DNA from: Prorocentrum cordatum
Taxonomy: Eukaryota; Sar; Dinophyceae; Prorocentrales; Prorocentraceae
Reading direction: 5' to 3'
Length of the DNA: 64,000 bases
Assembly (NCBI GenBank): GCA_963575745.1
Contig: CAUYUJ010014607.1
Coordinates: 37,501 to 101,500 of the forward strand
Shown here: in pieces, positions 21,415-31,195 of the stretch
Position numbering within the stretch: the stretch's first letter is position 1
Layout of the letters: each line of letters begins with the position of its first letter
The notes under the pieces: model-generated
The model's input: the letters and a program-made list of their open reading frames with translations, nothing else
Database searches by the model: none
Told to the model about the DNA's origin: nothing
Program-made: the position numbers and the translations under genes

Positions 21415-21639
21415 CACTTTACCCGAACGCTCAGTGTTCTCACCAGTGCCAGGGTTTTCATGCGACGCCAGCCAATACCCCCACTTTGTGGGGGGGCAGT
21501 GCAAGCTCTACCAAATATCCACACGACTCTTCGCCACCACCCACACCCAGCTTCCCGCCCTATGACGTTCGGACACTTCACTTCGTGGCCTGCGGACGAC
21601 CGTGGCTACTACACTGGCGTGGAGTACACACCCACAGAA

Positions 21640-21712
21640 GTTGTTAAGCCTACGTTCGTACACCCACAGAAGTTGTTAAGCCTTTAACCCACAGAAGTTG
21701 TTAAGCCTTCCA
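21640..21712. repeat. Three short copies of an ACCCACAGAAGTTGTTAAGCC repeat
   Basis: CACAGAAGTTGTTAAGCC occurs three times at spacings of about 36 and 26 bp. Confidence 0.85.
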
Positions 21713-21739
21713 AGAGCGTGCGAAAGTAGCTCGCGCGAG

Positions 21740-22310
21740 CTCATGTAACATAAATGTTGGAAAACCATTGGTTTTTTTAGGATTCGGACAGCGCGCGCGG
21801 GTGGAAATTTTGAAAAGTCGTGCAGGTGTTTTTCGAGGACCTACGGTGCGATTCGTGTGATTTTATGATGCGCGGTGCTAAAATTCTTAAGAAGCCCAAT
21901 GGTTTTTGGAGATTTCGGCGTGCGCGCGCGAAGAAAAAACGAATGTGTCCCGCATGGTATTATTTGACAGGGATGATGGCCCTGGCAGGTGCGCAACCGT
22001 TGTCGCAGAAGTTCGAAAAAGTTGCTCGCAAAAGCCCGTTTGACAGAAATGTTTAAAAAGTGTTGGGTTTCCTACGAATCCGCAAGAGCGCGCGGGATGA
22101 GATTTTGACATTTTTTTGTTGAAAAACCATTGGTTTTTTGATGTTTTTATGTTAAAATCGCTCCGAACACTAAGCTTTTGGAAGGATTTCGTCTTGCGCG
22201 CGCGAATGTCCACTTTACCTTATTTTTTGCAAGGGATTCTTGAAATTTGATTATATTAGAACAAGAAATGTCATTTTATAGTGTTTTTTGCAAGGGAAAA
22301 CGGATTACAA
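21740..22310. other. AT-richer island with repeated CCATTGG hairpins
   Basis: Base composition drops sharply in GC compared with its surroundings. AAAACCATTGGTTTTT-type palindromes appear near 21762 and 22121, with a related CCCAATGGTTTTTGG near 21896. Each sits close to a GCGCGCGCG-like word. No gene is seen. Confidence 0.5.
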
Positions 22311-22454
22311 CAAAACAACCGGATCTTGATGACATCGTATTACCTGAGGCTTCCTCACGAAAATGATGAAAATGTAGCTGCGGCCTAGGCGGCGCAGGGG
22401 GGCCGTGCACCAGGGGTCCCAACAATAATTATTCTTTAGAATTAATAATGTTCA

Positions 22455-22560
22455 ACAACAATAACAACAATAACAATAACAACAACAACAACAACTTCTA
22501 CAACTACAACTACAACTACAACAACAGCAACAGCAACAGCAACAACATTAACGATAATCC
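22455..22560. repeat. CAA/CTACAA microsatellite
   Basis: CAACAATAACAACAA followed by CTACAACTACAA. Simple sequence. Confidence 0.85.
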
Positions 22561-22639
22561 GCCTCGCGGAATTCCACTTCAGCCACGCACCCAGGGACAG
22601 TGAATGACCTTTCGGTCCAGCCCCCTTCACTCTGACATA

Positions 22640-22655
22640 TTTATATATCTATCTA

Positions 22656-22713
<58 letters not shown>
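22640..22713. repeat. TA microsatellite
   Basis: CTAT then pure (AT)n for about 60 bp, abutting dispersed family R2. Confidence 0.95.
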
Positions 22714-22716
<3 letters not shown>

Positions 22717-23043
22717 GAGGTGAGGGGGTGAGATCGAAGTGGAACGGAGAGCCCCAATACCGGGAAATCGATTTCGGTTTCGTGTTCGTGCGTGCCGTGC
22801 GTGCGGGCGAGGCGAAGCTGCGTGGGCGGGCGAGAGGAAAGTCTCCTGTGGCTGAGGCGCGGCCGGACCAAATGATTCTCCACCGGGCGGCCGGTGGCGC
22901 GCGGTGTCCCGCCGGTGTCCCGGTGGTGTCCTCTGTGGCTGAGGCGCGGCCGGACCAAATGATTCTCCACCGGGCGGCCGGTGGCGCGCGGTGTCCCGCC
23001 GGTGTCCCGCCGGTGTCCCGTCGGTGTCCCGTCGGTGTCCCGA
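22713..23043. repeat. Dispersed repeat family R2, copy 1
   Basis: Matches 28753-29175 in the same orientation: ATCGGAGGT, GAGATCGAAGTGGAACGGAG, ATCGATTTCGGTTTCGTG, then tandem CTGAGGCGCGGCCGGACC units and a CGGTGTCCCGC decamer array. An open frame through it shows no domain. Confidence 0.85.
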
Positions 23044-23052
23044 TCATGATGT

Positions 23053-23084
<32 letters not shown>

Positions 23085-23528
23085 CTGATTATGATGATGA
23101 TGATGGTGGTGATGATGATGACGGTAATGATGATGATGTTGATGATGATGGCGATGATGATGATGATGAAGATGTTGATGATGTTGATGTTGATGATGAT
23201 GATGCTGATGATGATGATGATGATGATGACTTTCTTTTGCGAGATCGATTTTGATATCGGTAGCGAGATCGACTGTGAGATCGATTGTGAGATCGGTAGT
23301 GAGATCGATCGTGAGATCGATAGTCAGATCGATTGTGAGATGATGATGGTGATGATGGTGATGATGGTGATGATGGTGATGATGGTGATGATGATGGTGG
23401 TGATGATGATGATGATGATGACGTTGATGATGTTGATGAAGATGGTGTCCCGATGACGAGGATGTTGATGATGATGTTGATGATGGTGATGATGATGATG
23501 ATTATGATGATGATGATGATGATGATGG
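23044..23528. repeat. GAT microsatellite with GAGATCGAT interruptions
   Basis: (ATG)n and (GAT)n with a GTGAGATCGATTGTGAGATC stretch in the middle. It abuts the foldback element. Confidence 0.93.
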
Positions 23529-24830
23529 AAAGAGCGTGTTCTACCGCTGCTGGCGGAAAACCCGGGGGGGTCACTACCGGTTCGAACCCCCCCCCTCCCC
23601 CCCCCTCTCTGGAAAACAGAGGGGGGGTCACTACCGGTTCGAACCCCTCTCCCCCCCTCCCCCCCGTTCATCATGAAAAAAGAGAGGGGGTCACTACCGG
23701 TTCGACCCCCCCCCCCCCCCTTCGAAAACCGAGGGGGGTCACTACCGGTTCGAACCCCCCCCCCCTCGAAAAACCGAGTGGGGGTGTGGACAGTGGTGGG
23801 GACGGTGTTGGTGGGGACAGTGGCGAGGGGACAGCGGGACAGTGGTGGGGACAGTGGGACAGTGGGACAGTGGTGGGGAGGGACGGTAGTGGTGGGGACA
23901 GTGGTGGGGACAATGGTGGGAACGGGGGGGACAGTGGACAGTGGTGGGGACGGTGGTGGTGGGGACAGTGGTGTGGGGACAGTGGGAATGAGGTGGAAAC
24001 AGTGGGACAGTGGAGGGTACAATGGTGGTGGGGACAGTGGTGAAGGCGGTGGCGAGGACGGCGGTGGGACAATGGGACAGAGGTACAGTGGGGACAGTGG
24101 TGGGGACAGTGGTGGGAACAGTGGGACAGCTCAGTGGGACAGCGGAGGAGTCAGTGGGACAGTGGGGACAGTGGGGATAGTCGGGCAGTGGTTGGGTCCG
24201 TGGAGACAGTGGGGAGAGTGGAACCGTGGTGGGAACAGTGGTGGGAACAGTGGGGACAGTGCGACAGTGGTGGGGGCACTGGTGGGGACAGTAGGGACGG
24301 TGGTGGAACCAGCGGGGACAGTGGTGGTGAGGACAGTGGTGCTGGGAACAACAGTGGGGGATGTGATGCGGACGGTGGTAGGGACCGGGAGTCGTTTGCT
24401 GGCGGTGCGTGGGGGGAGGGGGGTCGAACCGGTAGTGACCCTCCTCCGGTTTTCGAGGGGGGGGGGGGGTTCGAACCGGTAGTCCCCCCCCCTGGTTTTC
24501 CAGATCCGGAGGGGGGGGGGGGGGGGCTCGAACCGGTAGTGACCCCCCCCGGTTTCCAGATCCGGAGAGGGGGGGGGGAGGGGTTCGAACCGGTAGTGAC
24601 CCCCCCCCGGTTTTCGAGAGGGGGGGGCGGGGGGGGGGTTAGGGGAGGGGGGGGGTTTTGCCGGGGGAGGGGGGGGGGAGGGGGGGAGGGGGGGGGGGAG
24701 GGGGGGGGGGTCCAGCAGGGGGGGGGGGGGGGGGGAATGGGGGAGGGGGGGGGGGGTGCGACCCCCGGGCTCCGGAGGAAAAGGCTTGCAATTTTCCACA
24801 GTAAAGCGGCGGTGGATCACGCTCTCTCTG
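23529..24830. mobile_element. Foldback element with composite inverted arms
   Basis: The ends are inverted copies: AAGAGCGTGTTCTACCGCTG at 23529-23550 against the reverse complement of sequence ending near 24830 (AGAGAGCGTGATCCACCGCCG). Just inside lie four direct copies of a GGTCACTACCGGTTCGAACC-type unit (23566, 23622, 23686, 23736), and four inverted copies (about 24429, 24473, 24533, 24588). The centre (23790-24400) is a GTGGGGACAGTG minisatellite. Both ends are bounded by the same kind of GAT microsatellite. This is the structure of a foldback transposon; no protein is encoded. Confidence 0.72.
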
Positions 24831-24835
24831 ATGAT

Positions 24836-24843
24836 GGTGTCCC

Positions 24844-24877
<34 letters not shown>

Positions 24878-25025
24878 CTGATGATGATGATGATGATGAT
24901 GACGTTGATGATGATGATGATGTTGATGATGATGATGTCGATGATGATGATGGTGTCCCGATGTGAGACCGAATGTGAGACCGAATGTGAGACCGAATGT
25001 GAGACGATAGCGAGATCGATTGAGT
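24836..25025. repeat. GAT microsatellite with GTGAGACCGAAT units
   Basis: (GAT)n followed by several GTGAGACCGAAT copies. It mirrors the tract left of the foldback element. Confidence 0.92.
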
Positions 25026-25039
25026 GAGACGTTGGTTCC

Positions 25040-25083
25040 CCCTCCCCCCTCACCTCCTTATCACCCGCAGGGTGGTCGTATAG

Positions 25084-25118
<35 letters not shown>

Positions 25119-25120
25119 AG
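25040..25120. repeat. Dispersed CCTTATCACCCGCAGGGTGG module plus TA repeat
   Basis: The module CACCTCCTTATCACCCGCAG, then GGTGGTCGTAxAGGTGTAT and a TA microsatellite, recurs at about 29436-29500. Confidence 0.8.
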
Positions 25121-25369
25121 ACTGCATTGGCGCTGCGCGCCATGCACCTTGGTCCTTTGGAATTCGCACGCTAGCGGAGTGCGAGCGTGCGTACATGCGC
25201 ACGCACATGCGTCTATGAATGCATAGTACATATGTGCATATATATGTATATATAGATACGTTTGTATGGGTATGTACGTGTATATGCAAATTGTCAGTGT
25301 AACTATGTGTGTGCAGACACATGCGTACATCAGGCGGTAATGGCCTGACCAGTTGCTCATATCATCGCG

Positions 25370-25805
25370 CCACTAAAAGGCGCGAGGGTCTCAGGCAAAC
25401 GTGGTCAGACTACCATGGGGCAGTGCGTCGCCGAGGTCAGTGTTGCGAGGACGTCCCGGGTGAACATGGCCTGAACGCCTCCGCTGAGGGGAGGGCATAT
25501 CCGAAGTCAGCCGTGCGAGGAAGTTTCAAGCGAGGAGCGGTTTGAACACCTCTGCTCAGGGCATCCTTGAACTTAGAGTTGCGAGAAGTCGCACGCGAAA
25601 GTGGCCGAACCACCATGGTGCAAGGCACCTCCGAAGTGAGACTTGCGAGAGTGTCTCAGGCGACAGTGGCTGGAACACCTCAACTGAGAGTGTCTCGGGC
25701 CCCAGAGCTGCGATGATGTCTCAAGCGAAAACGGCGGGACCGATGCGAAGCAAGGCGCTTCCGAGGTCGGAGTTGCGAGCATATCTCTGGCGAAGCGGAT
25801 TAGAC
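25370..25805. repeat. Degenerate tandem repeat of about 70 bp
   Basis: About six units share TGCGAG...GTCTCAGGCGAAxGTGG, a CACC word and TCCGAGGTCAG. Divergence is high. A related short stretch occurs near 630. Confidence 0.65.
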
Positions 25806-26504
25806 TACTTTCCGTTATCTCCTCTTCCTCCTTCCCCTTTTTCTCCTCCTCCTCCTCCTCCCCTCCTCCTCCTCCTCCTGCTTCTCCTCCTCTTCCTCTC
25901 CCCCCTCTCCGCTTCTTTTTTTGTCCATTCTCCCCATCCCTGGCGGCGCGGCGCGGTGCCGCTCGGCCTCTCTGCGAGTCAAGCGGCAAAAGGTGAGAGA
26001 ACCCCCCCCGAATTAGGAACGGTTTTTCCCAAGCCGCCAGGGGGGCCCGAAGGTAGTGCAAGAGGCGGCGCAGGTTTTGAAATCCCCCAGGGGCTCCTCG
26101 GACGCGGCCGGCCCTTTCCAGTAAGGTAGGCAAGGGCACCGCGTCCAGGTGCTCAATCCCCCGCGTCCCCCTCCCCATCGTCTTCGTTCCTTTCTCTATG
26201 TCCCCCTCCTCCTCGTCCTCGCCCCCCTTTTCCCCCTCATCCTCCTCCCTCCCCCCTCCTTCTCCTCCCTTGATGCCCCCGGTCGGTTTCGGGCCATGAC
26301 TCGGGCCTCTGGGGGCCGTTCGCGACGTTTCCGGCGCCCCCAAAACGCTTCCGGCGAGTCGCAGACACGAAAAGAAATCCGCAGGCCGGAAAAAACCCCC
26401 AGAACAAACAATCCGAAAACCTTGATCCTCCATTCTCGGTTCTTCTCTCTCGGAGGAGGAGGGGGGAGGGGTGAAGGACGAGGGGAGAGACAATCAATAT
26501 TAGT

Positions 26505-26542
<38 letters not shown>

Positions 26543-26720
26543 CACGGAGGAGGAGGAGGAGGTAGAGGAGGAAGAGAATGAGGAAGAGGAGGGGGAACTC
26601 TTGGGTCCTTCGGTGGTTTGAACGAAAAATGGCCTCGCTGCGCCATTTGATACGACAACGACGACGACGAAGAAGGCGACGACAAAGAGAAGGGATAATG
26701 AAAGGGGGAGACCGCTGTGT
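25806..26720. other. CTC/CGA-rich low-complexity region
   Basis: CTC tracts at 25830-25910 and 26200-26270, an ACG triplet run at 26510-26545, and a CGACGA run near 26655. Frames are Pro/Ser or Arg-rich with no domain. Confidence 0.55.
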
Positions 26721-26734
26721 TGGGATCTCGTGGT

Positions 26735-27025
26735 GCGCCTCTCGGGGCCCTTTGGGAGGCTGTTTCGAAGCCTCTTGGGGGTGTTTTGGGGTTCTTGGGA
26801 TTTTTTGGGGGCCTCTTGGGGGCCTCTTGGGGGTTCCTTGGGGCCTCTTGGGAGCCTCTTGGGGCCTCATGGGGATCTCGCCGGGCCTCTTGGGGCTCTC
26901 TCGCGGCTGAAAATTTAGTTTTTGAATGTTTGGGCGCCCTCTTGGGTCTCTCTTGGGGCCGTCTTGGTGCTCTCTTGGGCCGTCTTGGGCGCCTCTTGGG
27001 CGGTCTCGGAGCCCTCCTGGACCGT
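26735..27025. repeat. CTTGG block 2
   Basis: Starts GGGATCTCGTGGTGCGCCTC, then CCTCTTGGGGGCCTCTTGGG units. Same family as 13380-15560. Confidence 0.88.
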
Positions 27026-27432
27026 GTGAAGCTAAGCTCAAGCTAAGCTGAAGCTAAGCTGGAGCTAAGCTATAGATAAGCTAAAGCTAAGCGAAAGCTA
27101 AGCTAAAGCGAAGCTAAAGCTAAGGTAAAGCTAAGCTAAAGCTAAGCTAGAGCTAAGCTGAAGCTAAGCTAAAGCTAAGCTAAAGCTACGGTAAAGCTAA
27201 GCTAACACTAAGCTAAAGCTAAGGTAGCACTAAACTGAAGCTAAGCTAAAGCTAAGCTAAATTTAAGCTAAAGCTAAGCTAACACTAAGCTGTAGCTAAG
27301 CTGAAGCTCAGCTAAAGCTAAGCTAAAGCTCAGCTGAAGCTAAGCTAAAGCTAAGCTAAAGCTAAGCTAAAGCTACAGCTAAAGCTAAAGCTAAAGCTAA
27401 AGCTAAGCTACAGCTAAAGCTAAGGCTAAAGC
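27026..27432. repeat. AGCTAA satellite, block 1
   Basis: A degenerate 12-bp unit AAGCTAAGCTAA/AGCTAAAGCTAAGC repeated without break. It lacks coding potential. Confidence 0.95.
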
Positions 27433-27560
27433 CCCCAGGGGAGTGGGGGAACCGCGGGGCGGGGCCTGGGGGAACCGCCCGGGGGCGGTTTCCTTTGCCG
27501 GCTTTTAGTTAAGAGAGCAAGAACCCTTCTAGGCAGAGCCTAGGTAGGGAAAAACATCCA
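27433..27560. repeat. Module flanking the AGCTAA satellite, copy 1
   Basis: CTGGGGGAACCGCCCGGGGG, then AAGAACCCTTCTAGGCAGAG and CCTAGGTAGGGAA. The same module follows satellite block 2 at 28613-28743. Confidence 0.85.
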
Positions 27561-27594
27561 AACACACAGGAAAATCAACAATTGTAGCCTCTCG

Positions 27595-27720
27595 GGGCTC
27601 TCTTGGGGGGCCTCTTGGGGGTCTCTGGGGGCGTCTTGGACGCGTCTTGGGCAGTCTTGGGCCCAGATTGGGCGTCTTGGGCCGATCTTTGGGTGTCTCG
27701 GGGCCCTCGTTGGCCGTCGT
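27595..27720. repeat. CTTGG block 3 (short)
   Basis: CTCTCTTGGGGGGCCTCTTG followed by a few CTTGGGC units. It is preceded by the AC-rich spacer seen in the other blocks. Confidence 0.75.
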
Positions 27721-27924
27721 GGGTTTTTTTTTTTCGAGTCGCACTAGCAGGACAGACACGGAGCACTCTGCAGGAGCGCCCCAAAGGCTCGGGGAGGCCG
27801 AAATTCGTTGGGGGGGGGGCACCGTGTGCCGCTTTTCCGGGGTCCCTGGCCTTGTAAAAATATATTATCCCTGTGCGACCCTACCTAGGAGTTGGAGCCC
27901 CTAGGAAAGCAGCATTAGTAGTAA

Positions 27925-28612
27925 CAGTAAAGCTAAGTTAAAGCTAGGAAACAGCTAAGCTAAAGCTAAGCTAAAGCTAAGCTACATCTAAAGCTAAGCT
28001 AAAGCTAAACTAAAGCAAAGCTAAAGCTAAGCTAAAGCTAATCTAACACTAAGCTAACGCTAAGCTAGAGCTAAGCTAAGGCTAAGCTAGAACTAAGCTG
28101 AAGCTAAGCTAAAGCTAAGCTGAAGCTAAGCTAGAGCTAAGCTAAAGCTAAGCTGAAGCTAAGCTGACGCTAAGCTAGAGCTAAGCTAAAGCTAAGTTGA
28201 AGCCAAGCTGGAGCTAAGCTAAAGCTACAGCTAAAGCTAAAGCTAAAGCTAAGCTAAAGCTAAGCTAGAGCTAAGCTAAAGCTAAGCTAAAGCTAAGTTA
28301 ACGCTAAGCTAACGCTAAGCTAGAGCTAAGCTGAAACTAAGCTAAAGCTAAGCTGAAGCGAAGCTAAAGCTAAGCTGAAGCTAAGCTAGAGCTAAGCTGA
28401 AGCTAAGCTGAAGCTAAGCGAGGGCTAAGCAAAGCTAAGCTAGAGCTAAGCTGAAGCTAAGCCGAAGCTAAGCTAAGGCTAGGTTAAAGCTAAGCTGAAG
28501 CTAAGCTAAAGCTAAGCTAAAGCTAAGCTAAAGCTAAGCTCAAACTAAGCTCAAGCTAAGTTAAAGCTAAGCTGAAGCTAAGCTGAAGCTAAGCTGAAGC
28601 TAAGCTAAGCTG
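27925..28612. repeat. AGCTAA satellite, block 2
   Basis: About 690 bp of the same 12-bp degenerate unit as block 1, in the same orientation. Confidence 0.95.
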
Positions 28613-28743
28613 GGTGAACCCAGGGGGCGCAACTGGGGGAACCGCGGGGCGGGGACTGGGGGAACCGCCCGGGGCGGTTTCCATTGCCCGGCCCTTTAAG
28701 CAAAGAGAGTAAGAACCCTTCTAGGCAGAGCCTAGGTAGGGAA
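28613..28743. repeat. Module flanking the AGCTAA satellite, copy 2
   Basis: Same sequence order as 27433-27560, ending CCTAGGTAGGGAATAAATAG. Confidence 0.85.
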
Positions 28744-28752
28744 TAAATAGGA

Positions 28753-29175
28753 ATATCGGAGGTTGGGGGGGGAGATCGAAGTGGAACGGAGAGCCCACCT
28801 ACCGGGAAATCGATTTCGGTTTCGTGTTCGTGCGTGCCGTGCGGGCGAGGCGAAGCTGCGTGGGCGGGCGAGAGACAGTCTCCTGTAGCTGAAGCGCGGC
28901 CAGACCAAATGACTCCCTTCCGGGCCGCCGGTGGCCCGCGGTGTCCCGCCGGTGTCCCGCTGGTGTCCCGTGTGGCTGAGGCGCGGCCGGACCAAATGAC
29001 TCCCTTCCGGGCGGCCGGTGGCCCGCGGTGTCCCGCGGGTGTCCCGCTGGTGTCCCGTGTGGCTGAGGCGCGGCCGGACCAAATGATTCCCTTCGGGCGG
29101 CCGGGGCGGCGCGGTGTCCCGCCGGTGTCCCGCAAGTGTTCCGCCGGTGTCCCGGCGCGGTGTTCCGCCGGTGCA
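28753..29175. repeat. Dispersed repeat family R2, copy 2
   Basis: Homologous to 22713-23043, with three tandem units of about 83 bp (GTGGCTGAGGCGCGGCCGGACC) instead of two. Confidence 0.85.
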
Positions 29176-29435
29176 AGAGGGGGCGCGGGCTGCGCCAAGC
29201 TTTGCCAGCGCTTTAGTCTTCTGTGGCCAAATGGCGCCGTTAGCTGCCGTTGCGCAAGTTGGGCAGGTTCCCAGGGGGAGGGCCGAATGGTACCAAGGCG
29301 CCAAAGAGCAAAGGGTGACGTAAACAACTCGACACCAACGCTCCCAAGAGCGAGCGGCAACGCAACTATCTCCACTGGCATTGCCACAACAACATTCACC
29401 ACTGTTGCCCATTGCTGGGCCCCTCCCCCCCCCCA

Positions 29436-29620
29436 ACCTCCTTATCACCCGCAGGGTGGTCGTACAGGTGTATGTATATATATATATATACATATATATA
29501 TACGTATGCATATGTACATGTCTGGGTGAATATATATATATATATGTTCTTATATATAGGGATAGGTGTACATATGTATATTTGCATGCGTATGCATATA
29601 TGCACAGATAGCATGCGACA
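29436..29620. repeat. CCGCAGGGTGG module and TA/TATG microsatellite
   Basis: Copy of the 25040 module, followed by TATATACATATGTAC-type simple sequence. Confidence 0.8.
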
Positions 29621-29824
29621 TATGTTGCATGCAGCTGGTTTCGGCCCGGCGGTTTCCTCGGTAGGTTGGCGCTGGGAGGCGTTGGGCAAACCGGGTGCGT
29701 GAAATAATTCGTAAAGTCCACGTTTTGCTATACCTTTCCCCCGCGTGGCTCGGCACGCCTCATGATATTGTTTTTTGATGTATTCTAGTAGCGGTCGTTA
29801 CACGGGGTTGGGGGCGGGCCTTGG
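29621..29824. other. Unassigned sequence
   Basis: About 200 bp with no repeat or gene recognised. Confidence 0.3.
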
Positions 29825-30245
29825 GTAATGGTATCGCTTGGGCGGGGTAGGGCACGTCGGGGCGGGGGTGCGTTGCGATCGCCATAGTACGCGTGCGGGC
29901 ACCAACATGTGTCAAGCAGTGGCGAAGCGTCCTGGCTTGTTTATAGGTCCACGAACCTTTTGTGGCTTGCAAGAAGTGCTCTTAGAACAGTTCTGGCTTA
30001 GACCTTTTTGTTCTTATACATCGGGCCTACGTTCTAAGAACATTGTTGTTGTTCTTGGAACATGTGTGGGGTTCTTGGAAGATTTCGTAGTAGGCTCATG
30101 AGAGTGCCAGGACGGTCGGTCCTTGCTCAGATGCGGGGGGAGGGGTCAAGCCCACCCCCTACGCACGATCGTTATTGCTACCTGGTGGGGGGGAAGGGGG
30201 GCGCTGGCCTGGGTAACGACCCTTACGCGCCAAATGGTTGTTGTT
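29825..30245. repeat. Dispersed repeat family R1, copy interrupted by the 230-bp element
   Basis: R1 sequence (29825-29911 and 30142-30245) is split by about 230 bp that match 3961-4192. The inverted R1 copy at 20075-20265 has no such insert. Confidence 0.75.
29912..30141. mobile_element. 230-bp dispersed element inserted in R1
   Basis: Begins TCAAGCAGTGGCGAAGCG and ends near GGACGGTCGGTCCTTGC, as in 3961-4192. No clear target-site duplication is visible. Confidence 0.62.
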
Positions 30246-30322
30246 TGTGTATGTGTGTATGTATGTATATATAGATATACATACATACATATCAACTCTA
30301 GAGGAGGGTGGCGTCTTGCAGG

Positions 30323-30528
30323 AGCCCCCGATCCAGCAGCTCGCGGCGACGGCGAACCCGCTCCCGCGTCAGCCGCACTCTCCGCGCGGCACCTCGACGC
30401 GAAGCCCCTCGACATGGGGCCATCTGCCTTGGGCGGAGCAGCCCCCAGCCGACCTCGAGCCTGGCATCGAGCAGTTCCGCCATGTGATTGCGGACGTCGA
30501 AGAAGCAACACATTTTCAGTCGGAGTAG
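30323..30528 (+). CDS. Candidate exon upstream of the ion channel
   Basis: After a possible acceptor (GCGTCTTGCAG, ending near 30322) a plus-strand frame reads EPPIQQLAATANPL and later EPGIEQFRHVIADVEEA up to TAG at 30526-30528. Residue use is protein-like, but neighbouring frames are open too and no motif is present. It may belong to the channel gene as an upstream exon; the splice link is not shown. Confidence 0.25.
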
Positions 30529-30805
30529 TGCGTCTGGCGCAGATGTGTCGGCGGTGGAGGTACACGACTACAGTGGAAGCCCATGCCAAGAAACACCCTG
30601 CTTGCCTCCAGGGTGTCCTGGGGTTCTTGGGAATCGGTGCGCTTGCCATGGAGAGCGTGGCGTTCCCACGCCAAAAATCGATGGACGTCCTGGGGTCACA
30701 GGGTTAGGTCTCTTGTGGAAGGTTTCTTGTGGTCGGGCCTCCACTATAGTGCGTCTGACGCAGATGTGTCGGCGGCGGAGGTGCACAATTATTTGGGGAG
30801 GCGCG
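30519..30805. repeat. Direct duplication of a 45-bp segment, spacing about 220 bp
   Basis: AGTGCGTCTGxCGCAGATGTGTCGGCGG occurs at about 30528 and 30750, each followed by GGAGGTxCAC. Confidence 0.7.
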
Positions 30806-30999
30806 AACACTTGCGCGGGCGGTGATTCTTGCGTGTGAGAAAGGTCTAGACAACCGCATCTATGCGCGAATCTTACGTCCAGCGCGCAAATTGCTGCACC
30901 CATGCACCACATGTTGCAAGTCCTACTGCCCTTCCCCCCGCGGACCCATCTGCGTAAGACCCACTACTCTGAGTCTTTTTTTTTCTCATCCAACAACTG

Positions 31000-31170
31000 A
31001 ACGGAAACATCGGAGGTCCGCGCAGATGTATTGGATCTGCACTGTACGTCCCCCCTGGCGCGCGGAGCCCCCTGGCGGCGCCTCCAGCGCTGCCCTTGGC
31101 GCGCTCCGCGCGCCAGGGAGGGAGGTCCAGCGCAGGTCCAAGAAATCCGCACAGAAGTCCGACAGTTTGT
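31000..31170. mobile_element. Imperfect foldback (MITE-like) just before the channel exon
   Basis: The arms 31000-31068 and 31100-31170 are inverted copies. The core stem pairs CCTGGCGCGCGGAGC with GCTCCGCGCGCCAGG, and pairing continues outward through TTGGATCTGCACTG. It ends about 25 bp before the predicted 3' splice site. Confidence 0.6.
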
Positions 31171-31195
31171 GTTTATGAAGTTTGCCTTCTTCTAG

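Noticed and set aside
20640-21687. Six overlapping frames of 214-297 aa
   Set aside because: They come from the GGGTGGGTCGC minisatellite and the AACAA tract.
23560-24600. GGTTCGAACC units as possible tRNA genes
   Set aside because: No acceptor stem, D arm or anticodon arm can be drawn around them.
22728-24820. Met/Asp-rich and Gly-rich frames
   Set aside because: They translate GAT microsatellites and the foldback element.
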